Shown here: piece after piece, positions 11,308 to 21,671 of the stretch
How positions within the stretch are numbered: the first letter of the stretch is position 1
Layout of the letters: each line of letters opens with the position of its first letter
Source: Rhizophlyctis rosea
Lineage: Eukaryota; Chytridiomycota; Chytridiomycetes; Rhizophlyctidales; Rhizophlyctidaceae
DNA: 34,386 bases
Direction of reading: 5' to 3'
NCBI GenBank assembly: GCA_027596075.1
Contig: JADGJC010000379.1
Location: 1,410 to 35,795 of the forward strand
The notes under the pieces: generated by a model
The model's input: only the letters and a program-made list of their open reading frames with translations
Database searches by the model: none
What the model was told of the DNA's origin: nothing
Program-made: the position numbers and the translations under genes

Positions 11308-11830
11308 GCGAAGGATCAAGATTTGAAGTGCAGGGTGAAGCTCCGCTCCCCTACTGCCCATTACTCTTCTTCATTTGTGTTGGTGGTATGGACGGAGTAT
11401 CGGTGTTGCTTTTCTAAGCGGGTGTGGTTTTCCCTTTTTCACTGGCACACATTCCAATGTGCCTCCATTGAGACTTTTGTGCCAAACCCGCATTCGGGGA
11501 GCAAGTGGACGTGTCCCGAATCTCTGTCAGCTTTGAAGTTTGTTTTTGCAGTGCACAGGTCGAGCAAAAGACGAGGAAGCCGGAAAACAGATGAATTTTG
11601 AAGTGTGAATGGTTGGGATTGATGACGCTCAACGTGTCTGTGGTTGCTCATCTTTCAGTACCCACAACAACATCAATGAAGTTCGAATTCAGATCGACGT
11701 CAGCAGCTTTTGGAAAACGAAGCGTATGTGACTTGGCTCTCGATCCATCTACGTTGGTACTCAGGGACTGATCGACAGAGATCACTTGTCGATATCGTGT
11801 ACTCAATGACCATCATCAAACCATCGCGTC
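11308..11830 (+). pseudogene. Remnant gene copy B, homologous to copy A
   Basis: The segment aligns with 6640-7171. It starts with GSRFEVQGEAPLP. A probable intron at 11603-11658 (56 bp; donor GTGTGA, branch-like GCTCAAC, acceptor CTCATCTTTCAG) sits at the same place and phase as in copy A. The downstream exon keeps INEVRIQIDVSSF, but a length change right after the acceptor (13 bases where copy A has 9) throws it out of frame, and stop codons follow. A shared block at 11787-11819 matches 7093-7125 at nearly the same distance from the acceptor. This copy is plainly a pseudogene. Confidence 0.45.
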
Positions 11831-13199
11831 GGAACTCGGCAAGCCAGCAGCCGCAACTTCTTTGATGGGTCTATATCCATTCAAAATTGGTCTAGCCACA
11901 TACATGCTTACCCGAAGAGTCCGAAGTTGTCCGGTGCATTCGCCGCGGTTCATTCCCTCTCCATCCTTGGCCATTATTGTTTTCCTCGCAGTTGTGAGAG
12001 ATGTGCATGGATATCGCAAATCTGGCGGTAACCGATGATGGATTCCTGCCAATCTTCCTACACAAACCGTAACGTACATACTGTACATGGTCTGCGGGCA
12101 GTCCGTTAGGTGATGGGTATGCTATCTACATATCAAACAAGTTTACCATACCAACGATCGAGCCATTGGAACTTTCGTAAGGGTAACCCAATGAAGCTAT
12201 CACAGCCTTCGACCTTTTGCACAGCATCTTATACTTGTTCAAACCGTTCTGCGCGAGCCAGAAAGAGTCTGGATGCTTAGGCGTCAGTGCGTCGAACAAC
12301 GACTTACGATGAAAAAAGGCAAAGCATTCACTTACCCTGCGGAAATATGTTCCGTTGAGTGTCGGCCTTTCAAACCCGTCACTTCTAACTTACGGCTAAG
12401 ACCGCTTTCGGGCGCCTCCTGGATTCTTTTTGGTCGTGTACTCTTCCTTAGTGCTCCATACCGGTTTTGTCGGTCCACGTCGGGCCTTAGAAAAATTGGG
12501 AAGTGCCTGCGGAGCCGAATCTGTCTTTGTATGGATTACATCAAGGTCGAACAGCACTCCGTGTAAGGGTAGGTTCACTAGGTTTTAATAACCATTCAAA
12601 CGCGAATGTGCGGATTTCTGACCTTCCCCATTGTTTTGCGTCACATCTCATCAAAAGCTGTCGCACTTCTCGAACTATCGGATTGCGCCTTCGATTGTTC
12701 TGTGTTCTGAGACCCGCCACACACTGCACTCACTGCCCTATGCGTAAACACTAATTGTTCAAGGCGCGCGGTCGCCCTCAAGAGGGGCCGAACAATATAC
12801 AGTCAAAGAGCCCCAAGTCGGAGCCTTGCCCCGAATGTCAGTGAGTGCTGTCAAAAGTTGTTGCCAACGAGGGTGACTTCCTGACTTCGACTCACTAAAA
12901 CCTGCTTCAAGGCTCGGTTGGTAGCGACACGCAAAGTTCCAAACTCGCATTCCCACAACGCACAGCCAAAACCACCAGGGTTGAGGTGACGATTGCCTCT
13001 GTCTTCCGAGCTTCTGTATTGTTCACATCCTCACCCGAAAGCGTTAGGCGATTGCAGAACAGGTAGAGGCCGCTACTACCTTAATCTTCAGTAAGTAGTC
13101 TTCAGTGATCCCGTCAGAGGATGGTGAGATGGAGTGCTCTCCCCGCATTCAGCCTTCGGAACAGAAATTTTGATAAGCTGACCTTATGTCAAATCAAAA
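11831..13199. other. Gene-free spacer
   Basis: No gene recognised. The longest open frames are 12273-12566 (97 codons, plus) and 11816-12088 (90 codons, minus), both featureless. Confidence 0.4.
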
Positions 13200-13265
13200 C
13201 GTTAGGTATTTCAAAGGCATAGCTGGCGCGCTTGTGTTTATTACAACGTGCACCATGTTACCAAT
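13200..13265 (+). repeat. Second copy of the HSW...VHHVT segment
   Basis: GGCATAGCTGGCGCGCTTG and GTGCACCATGTTACC match GCATAGCTGGGGCCGTAG and GTACACCATGTTACC at 6384-6430. The peptide F..HSW...C....VHHVT is kept in one frame in both. By eye identity is about 70% over 65 bp. Confidence 0.5.
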
Positions 13266-15299
13266 GAAGGGTACTAGAGTTGTTCATGATCATTGCAGCT
13301 GATGTCAAGGTCGTTCGTGATGGGGATTCAAAATTGATGCATTCAGGTGGCAGTTAAATCTTGTCCACAACCTCCCATCCGGCCTCAACACAGTACACGA
13401 TACCTTGGCTGGTAAGAGGTGCTCTGTCCGTGTAGTTCGAACCTCGTTCCTGGCGCATTCACTGCTACCAACTTTTGCCTCATGCTTGCATTCGGGATCG
13501 TTTGGCGACCCTTTTTGTTGCTCCACTCACGGACGGCGCGGTCAACTCGAATGCGTCGTGATTCATGTTGGATAATGAGCAGAACCCCTCTGTGTGATTG
13601 GGGTTTCAATACCATTGGCAGACAGATTCTGTGGCTGTTTTAGACAACGTTTCCTATTAGATTTGGGGACTTTGTCGTGCGCACTGAGATATCAACCGCA
13701 AACTGGAATGACCATGCGGTGTCCCGCACGTTTCCCTGTGTTGCGGATCCGATACCTCTCGCCCTGCCCAAATGCGGTACACAGTCGCCGTAGGAATCGT
13801 GCTGTTTCCTGTTCATGTTCTTGCGCATCGCACATGAGCACAGTCCACCCTGAAAATTTGACAATCTTTCTATCAAAGTTTCATAAGCGAAACTTTGACA
13901 GAAAAGGGTGCATGTTGGGATAGGCGTTATCGACGGATCTGATAAATGTGAACGAGTTATTTTCTATCGCGCCCTGACTAATGTGCATTGCTTCAGCTGA
14001 TTGCCCCTATGACGGTGGCAAGTGTTCAGCTGGGTGCATTTGGAAGTTTTGGAGGATCTTTGTGGGACATTCCAGTGTTTTGTCGACGTTTTGGAACGAT
14101 TGTCATACAAAGTGCGGTATATTAAACGTACGGTTATCTTTTTTCCTACCGAGTTGATGTTCGGTGCTTCTTGGCCGGGATCCAACTGGGATTTACTGCG
14201 ACACCGTTTAGTGAAAGCTTGTGACGAATCGCGCTCTCGAAGTCCTGTAAAATGTTTGATCAAGGTGGCGCTTTCTTCGCTATCGCCATCGTCCGACATT
14301 TTAGAAAGAAAGGTGTGCTGGAGTACAATTGATGGCGGAGAGACATATTTCGTCATCTTTTGCTCCTGAGCACAATTCCCCGCTCGGTTTGGTTATAATG
14401 TATGGCAACAGAAACCAATAGCAGCACATCATCAATCAATTGCATTGTGCTCTTGCCCTCGTCTTTTGTCACGACACTTTGCATATTGCTGATTGCACTG
14501 CAAACAAACCCCACCAGGAAACATGTAAAAAAACCGACGGTGCAAAAAGTTCCGCAACGTCTCAAAGACCATCAGAGGGGTTCACAAGAAAACAACTTGT
14601 TTGCATGTTTCCGGCTCGCTTGAACGATCCATATGAAGGCCAGAGGGGCTCCCGCCACTTGCACACACAACGAAGTCCCCACCTTTCTCCGGTTCGTGGA
14701 GATTCACCCCATACAACACTGAATATGAATCCTACCATCTGGAGCACATCGCTGTCAGATAACAGTCGTACTTGCATTCGGATACTTTTCGGCTTCTTTT
14801 TGTAATTTGCTCTTCCATAGCGATTGGGTTATAGGACTCCGCCAGGGTTGGTGGTTGCAGTCCGGCAGCAAAAAGTGGGGAAGTTCACAGTTCGAGTATG
14901 TCACTCTTCGAGTGCAGTCAAGTTCGGTAGTTCGGATCACTCCGGGTCGATGTAAAGGAAGTAATTGTGGGTTTCAAAATCCCGTCACAGGCAACTGCTC
15001 CGGTATCAGGCCTTCCCGCTCGTTTCCACTCCTCGATCTCATGTTCAAGAAACTGTCACACTTTCTGGACTATTGGATTGCGCTTCTTCTCCTTCCTTAT
15101 CTCCATTGGATGAATGCAATGCACTCTTCACTCTCTGTAACCCGTCGCTTTTCCGCGTGTGGACAAAACCCCATACAGCCCGATGGCATCTCGATCTGCT
15201 GAACTACCTTTTACTACAGATTATGCGCCATGGTGGCATTCCAGTGACGTCGAGTTCCTTTTGTTGTTGGATCGAGTTCCAGATGTTTTCTTCCTCTCT
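13266..15299. other. Gene-free spacer; one region open on both strands
   Basis: At 13964-14369 an ATG-started minus-strand frame of 130 codons overlaps a plus-strand frame of 115 codons. Neither has a motif I know, and open frames on both strands can arise from base composition. 14807-15202 (131 codons, plus) also resembles nothing known. Confidence 0.35.
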
Positions 15300-15800
15300 C
15301 TGTGACTCGTTTGGCGGGGTTGTTGGGACTGGGCACCTCTCATGCCCAAGTTTCAATCCGGTATCTGATCTTGCCGGTAAAGCTGAACCCTAGAATCATG
15401 GTCAATTCAACCACAGCTGACTCCAGCTGGTCACTCTTTGTCGAGGTCTGTGGGTCAATTCCCCCATCCGGTTTGCAACATATACTCCCTCGGGTCCTGC
15501 ATGTCTCGGTAAATGAATCCGCCTTAACCTTTGGTGTCCAGCCGTGTATAATTTTTTCCCAGTGACTGCTGAGCTCTGCAGTAACCGACTGTTGTTGACC
15601 TTTGATGATACAAAATGCCTGACTGACTCAGTACACCAAGTTTTATGGAATGGTCGGTTCAATGCTGCATGCGATGGTGCGTTACATCCATTCACTGACA
15701 AGTTTGGTGCTGTGGCGACCATCTTTTTTTGCTCTGCGTCTTGGATCCGTCGTATCGGAATCAATTCACTATTTGATTTTGCCGTCAATAGCTGATTGTC
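15300..15800 (+). repeat. Two diverged copies of a coding-like segment about 405 bp apart
   Basis: 15297-15393 and 15690-15800 share TCAAT.C..TAT.TGAT.TTGCCG and, upstream, a block whose peptide is CDSFGGVVGT in one copy and TDKFGAVATI in the other. A second frame shows SIRYLILP versus SIHYLILP. Both copies run into stops soon after. They look like fragments of a duplicated, decayed gene; no family recognised. Confidence 0.4.
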
Positions 15801-17402
15801 GCCCCCAAAACTTTGTCCATCCGCTTTCTTCCAGAAGCCCAGCCCGACAGCATCCTGAGGATCAAACATAAGTTGGGGGACGGGAAAAGACGGCCATCGC
15901 TAAACGTTCACATGGGAGATCGATGACTACTTCATGGACACCATGCCCCTCCATATTCTGAATATTGGTCAACTACGTTTCTATCCGAGTATTGTATTTT
16001 CGGACTGGTTGATCTGTACGGCTGCGGCAGTAGGGCGTGGTTGATGCGCATACAATGTATTCGCGAAATCACTATCAAAAGCGGTTGCCGTGAAGTTCGA
16101 GCTCAATGGTCGTCTCAATGAAAGTTCAAGCGGGTCTTTTCCTGTTATGCGAACTTGGCATCGCAAGTTTCGATTGCAATCGGGAGACTATGAACAGAGG
16201 AACGAGCTGATCAAGGGTGATGATGCTCTCGTCGTTACATTGGTAAGTTGCCAGAGGGCACTGATTCCCTTCGTTGTAGGATTATCCCCATCCAGACACG
16301 ATCAAGTCGATCATCAAAGTCGAAAGCTGGAATGAGGAATAATATTCATGGAACAAAAAGGCAGTCATTTGCTGATGTCGAGTCAGGCACAGTCGCGTCC
16401 TCGGAGAGATCTTTCCTTTCGGGTGGTGAAGGCATCAACTGCAGCAGTCGTGGCGATGTGTGCAAAAGGGTGGGCAGACAAATTTCCGATCTCTGCTCTC
16501 GACACATGAAGATCGACGCATGTCGTGAGGTTCCCTACTTACCATCAGTGCGCCGCAAGTGTACAACACTTGCAATCGGTTCGGATCCAACGGGCAGGAG
16601 AAGAGAAGGATAAACTTTGCTGGCGCAGATGTTGACATTACATTGTGCGTCATGTGCAGGCTGATAAATGGGTCATCCCATTTCTTTCTGTAGTATTGTA
16701 CCCGTTTGGTGGGCTGACCGGTACTGGCGACACACCGCTTGTGACAATCACCAGCACTGTGAGGATGAACGCGTCGGACTAAGTACCTTCCTTTTTTCCC
16801 ATGATGTCCTGCGCAGGATGTCCTCTACTTTCCTACCCATGCGAACCAAAAAGCAACTGCCATCGACCCGTACAGAATGAAGTAATCAGTGTGATGATTT
16901 GACAGATGAACTGAATGATCAAGGCAGAGAAGTTTTGCACTTTCTGCACTTGAACATCCGGTTAGTCCATGCAGTTTTGGACAGTCAGTTGTATGAGCTC
17001 TCGTTATTCCATAAGAATTATGGGTCTCCAGTTTCCCACTTCAGTGAGATACTACCGCCTTTAACCAGTGCGGTCTGCCGTCACATTGCCCGTCAAAAGC
17101 GTCAAAGTGCGACGCGCGGCACGATAAAATGACGGCAGTGCTTCAAGCCGCGGGGTCAGTCCAGATGGCGCGACGATCAAGCGGAGTAGCGGGGACATCA
17201 AAGTCATCAAAATCAGTGTTCCAACTTTCCAACAACATTCGATCAGAGGGGCCACAAGGCAGGTAAAATGACTTTGTTCATTTGGGGAGCACCCCAGTGT
17301 GACCCCACAAGAAAGAAGGGCGCTCGCGGGCGCAGTCGAGACTCGAACAGGAGCGCACCAGACTGCACCGCGTTCCTTTCTGGAATGAATCCATTTGGCC
17401 AC
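15801..17402. other. Gene-free spacer
   Basis: No gene recognised. 16085-16180 reads AVAVKFELNGRLNESS in one plus-strand frame, loosely like INAVRFRMDV of copy A, and may be another fragment of the same family. A minus-strand frame of 200 codons (17663-17061) has no ATG near its 5' end and spans the 41-bp duplication. Confidence 0.35.
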
Positions 17403-17484
17403 GACCCCACGAAGCAGGGACCCTGATTTTTGACGCAGAAAGAGACCCCACGAAGCAGGGACCCTGATTTTTGACGCAGAAAGA
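17403..17484. repeat. Exact tandem duplication of 41 bp
   Basis: 17403-17443 and 17444-17484 are identical and directly adjacent; each begins GACCCCACGAAGCAGGGACC. No differences were seen between the units, so the duplication is recent relative to the diverged surroundings. Forty-one is not a multiple of three, so a frame crossing it reads the two units differently. Confidence 0.9.
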
Positions 17485-20400
17485 AGACCTGTCAAACACC
17501 TTGCGCTCCGTAATGAGAAGTATGAGAGTTTGGGTTGGTCGCATATCTGCGCGAAATCGTCGAACCTCCAGGGAAATGAACTCTCGAGGATCTTGGACTT
17601 CTTGGGCTTCTTGTTACTCTCTGACGTACTCCCCAAGTCATCCCTCAGGTTGGAAAACCCCAATATGTCTTTGCGTCAAACTCAGTCCGTGGCTGTGAGC
17701 CCGAGGTGCAAAAAAGTGTAAAAATCCCGCTTTATTGGTGCTCAGATCCACTTGCCTTAATTGCGCTTTTCAATCACTCACGAACTCCATCGATGTAATA
17801 GGCAGATTCATTGACTCGCCTTTGCCTTCATAAGCTATGGCTACGCGTGAAGAGCTCGCGCAATCAGTTTCGTTCAAAATTGACGGCAGACTGTGATAAA
17901 GCTCGGATTGTCCCTAACCAAGATATCTCACATAATGCTGAAATGATGAACGCGGGAGGCAGTCACAACGTATTGATGGGAAACAACAAAAAAGGACCGA
18001 GAAGCCACGCCGCATGCAAGACTGAGGCATAATGTGACAGCGGCGAGTCTTTATGCTATCAGGCCGGAACTTCCAGCTATTCCTGCGATGGTGAAGGGAT
18101 TTAGTCTAGACAAGTAAGGCAGTTAGAACCTCGCATTTAATGGGCTTTCTGGCAAAAGTAATGACAAGGTCACCGCTGGGTGCGATGATAGGTTTCGTTA
18201 CCAAGTTTACCATCGACATACAAAGTTGAAGGCGACCTGGTCAGTTTGCTTTTTGCCGTGAATGTTCGACTCTTGAGGATCGGAAGTCCGAATGCATAAG
18301 GCACAAGGGCCTGTTATTCAATTTTCTACAGGGATGGACCCAATATCGAATTTCTATTTGGCCCCTCCCCGAGGTTGTTCAGTTTGTTCCGAAAGTCGTC
18401 GGGATCAACTCTACATGCCCAACTTGCGCACCTTGTGCATGAACAGAATGGTGGCTGCAACGTCGCCCGACAACCTTTTTCTGCTTTTGACATCTCGTCA
18501 GCAAAGAAGGGCTTCCAAGTTTCCGGGGGCTAAGATTGAAAATCTTGCCAATGAGACATCAGATCAGTTCCTGAAGTGTTTGTGAATGCATTTCAACTCG
18601 CATGGTTCGGAACTGATTCATGATCGGAGTGTTACATCTACAGTGAGGGCAGCTGGTGTACTGTTGTACTTGTTGTGCGTGGAGTATTACTGAAATTACT
18701 ATTTCAAGTTTGGACGCCAGGCTGGCACTGTGTCCAGTACTTTCTGATTACGCTCAAGCCTGATATTGATCAAACGTGAAGTCTATGAATATTCTCAAAA
18801 GCCATGTTGATGACCTCACGATAAGTACAATTCCATTTGGTGCAGAGCCCTTGGACCTCCTCATGCATTATCACGGGCGCAGCTTATAGTTTTTTTTGTT
18901 CGTTGAAGTAAGGTCAGAAGTACACCAAGCGGTGGATATGCACGGGTGCATCATGGACATCAGCTAGCAGATGATGGGAAACTCGGTGATGCGATAGGAT
19001 TTCATTGGAAGCATTCTTGTCTTATATCCATCCATTACCACTCCTACCTGGTTTATCGTACTCTTCGCTTCTCTGAGGTGATGCAACTGACACTCTGTCC
19101 GGACACCCGACCTCAGGTCAGCGCTCTTCAATTGATTGTATTCGATGATGTTTGATGTGAGATTAAGTGCATACGTCGTAGGAAAAAGAAAGGCACAGAA
19201 GGGCAGGCAGTGTGAGCGACGTGCGGGAGGGCACGAAGTTGACTTCCACGGCGTCTTGACATCGCTGCTTTGATCAAGTTCTTTGTCAAGCACAGGTTGC
19301 GGGTGTAAGGTTTCTGTGGTGATATCGGACCACGAAAGCTGTTTGCTGCTGCACCTTTGCCCTTTATATTAGCAGCGTGATAGACTCCATGCACGCCTTC
19401 GAATCCAGGGCGCGGTTGTGAGAGGTCACTAAAGGCTCAAAGTTTAGGAGAACGGACTTGGAGTAAACAGACGTGTTGTGTCATTCAGGTTGATGAAGCG
19501 TTGTCATTGATCAGACTCTGCTGCGTATAGCTGGGTGGACACATCCTTCCGTTTACGTCATTCCCAGTGTTTGGTAAACTCTTTTTCGGTGCAGATTCGA
19601 TCGCCCCAGAACTTCGTGGAGATCTCATAACGTTTGGTGTTTGCTTCCAACAATGCCTGTACATGCTCCTAGTGCATTTCACGACTCACAATCGACTGCA
19701 GGTTAAGGGTATGGCCTGCAAAGTGCGAAGCTTGGAGGTCTCAGAAAAAAGGTGCCATCCATCCCAGCCGTGTATACCTTAGCGAATTGAAGTGGCTATC
19801 AGCCGGCGATGTGACAAGATGGTTAAACTTTTCCAGACGTTGATTCGGTTCAAGTGTTCTCATCTACCTCTTGCGCTTCCCAGCCGTATCCCGCTGCAAG
19901 TGCAGCTTTAATGTCTTCATCTCATTCTCTCCAAGGCATGACCGGCGTTGGTCAAGCGGGCATGAATGAGTTGATTTCAAGCAACACTCTTTCCGGAACG
20001 GAACTGCCTTCAGTTGAAAGCTCCTCGCCGCCGTTCTAAATCTTAACCCGCCGGGAGTTGAGGAGTTTGAAAGGTAAAGGTGTATGTACTCACTCATTGA
20101 CAACTCTTAGCTAAATCTTGTTTGACTGTATTTGGGACATCAAGCGATGCTCGAGCCGTAGTCTGTTTTGTGCATTAGGGCCCATGCCGATGTGGCGTCG
20201 CTTGCGAGCGACCTTCCACCAGCTCCTGGTAGTGAAATGTCATACACATTCACTGCAAAGGTCCGACACTGTCAGTCAAAACAATGTTTTTTGCATATTG
20301 TCATTTTGGAGGAGGCGGAATTGGAGAAGTAGACACCTCACTGTCAACTTCGTAAGGATCTACCTGACCCATCTCATCCATTCTCCGAGAGATGACGGGC

Positions 20401-20773
20401 ATTTCCGAGCTATCCCAAACCCTTTCTTTTTCTTTTTGCTACCCAAAGGATACACGAGCCAAAAGAAATGCGGCATGGCCGTTGAGTGGTCTGTCAGTAA
20501 TTGATTGGAACCTGTCATGCAAATCGCAGAAGTCGCAGAGATCAGACGCGATGATAGTAGTCGTAGTCTTATGATGGTCTTTCATTCTTCGCCTGTGTTT
20601 TTTGTGGAGTGCATCATCGACTTGTCCTCCCGTCACGGACACAGCAGCTGTCTCCTAACTGACTTGGCCAGTGGTGAACCACACAATGGTCCGAAACAGG
20701 TCCACATCAATGGCCAATTCGACGCAGCGTTCTAAGAAGGATTTGCGCCCAAGGGTTTCAGTACTGACTTAGC
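17485..20773. other. Gene-free spacer of about 3.3 kb
   Basis: No gene recognised. Two plus-strand stretches look somewhat protein-like: 19567-19782 (GKLFFGADSIAPELRGDLIT) and 19854-20039 (Ser-rich, ending TELPSVESSSPPF). Neither has a clear start, splice pattern or known motif. Confidence 0.35.
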
Positions 20774-20944
20774 TGAAAAGGGAATTTGACGGTGATGTCG
20801 GTGACAATTTGCCATATGAGATCGGTCTTCGCCCTACTGATATCGCAGAAATACTTGAGCTCCTCAAACTCAAGAATATTGTACAGATATGCTACGATCT
20901 GGTGGATACTGGCGGTGCAGACATGAGTGGACAAAATTTCTGAT
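20774..20944 (+). other. Coding-like open stretch without a start codon
   Basis: From just after a TAG to a TGA at about 20944, one frame is open for about 55 codons with a helix-like pattern (GLRPTDIAEILELLKLKN, then IVQICYDLVDTGG). There is no ATG at its 5' end. It could be an exon fragment of a decayed gene. No family assigned. Confidence 0.2.
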
Positions 20945-21113
20945 TTTTGATTCCTTTTTTGGATTACTCACCAATTTGTCGGCCTTTTCGTTGGCTTCCC
21001 ACCACGCCCGACGGTGCCTCAATAACAGGTGGATAGGGTTTTGGCGCCAACGACCTTGCAACATGGCCACTTCGGATTTTGCCCAGCAGTAAAAGCAACA
21101 CTTTCGGACAAGC

Positions 21114-21671
21114 CTAGTTGGCGTTGAGGTTCAGTTCCGCGCGAAGGTCCCATGTAATAATGCCTAACGTGCCTAGCTGGAGAGGGTGGGAATGTTGAGC
21201 ATATATTCTGTTCGTACGTGGTCGTCCTTTGAGAGATGGTAGAAGTCGTGGCAGGTGCGTAACAAGACTGTTGGGTCCGGGGTTAGGTATGATGGAGGTG
21301 ATGATGGAGAGTGGGAGCTCAATGAGCTCGGAAATGTGTAGGGGCTTTGTCAACAATGTATCATCCAGCATTTTTGAGTATCATCCAGGCCTCGATCATC
21401 ATGGACTATCAGCAGTACATCCTCCAACATTGAAGGAGCGTCATCACCTATCCCGCCCGGCCTGCACCATGCGATCCAAGGACCAGTTGGGAGCAGTTGG
21501 AAATTCATTGGTGACATTTTCCTCAGAGACCTGGAAATGAGCACCGGGCGCAGCCAACCCACCCATAAGCTTGGTGACCATCATTTTCAACAGACGGATG
21601 CTCGAAAAAAGATGATGTTCACTCCGGGTCGCGTACGATTGGTGCCCGGCAGGCATGAGTGGCATGGCCAC
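21114..21671 (-). other. Overlapping minus-strand open frames, possible broken gene
   Basis: Three minus-strand frames follow one another with overlaps: 21671-21444 (75 codons), 21562-21350 (70) and 21371-21114 (85, ATG start). The first and third share a frame. This is the pattern of a gene broken by frameshifts or carrying an unrecognised intron, but plus-strand frames of similar length exist here too (21229-21540, 103 codons). No motif known to me. Confidence 0.2.

Noticed and set aside
13964..14369. Overlapping open frames on both strands (130 and 115 codons) as a gene
   Set aside because: No motif, no splice support, and both strands are open, which suggests base composition rather than selection.
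17275..17395. A GTTCGAGTC-like string on the minus strand resembling a tRNA T-loop
   Set aside because: The flanking bases do not form a 5-bp T stem, and no acceptor stem or anticodon arm can be paired around it.
17061..17663. A 200-codon minus-strand frame as a gene
   Set aside because: It lacks an ATG near its 5' end, contains the 41-bp duplication read in two frames, and has no recognisable motif.
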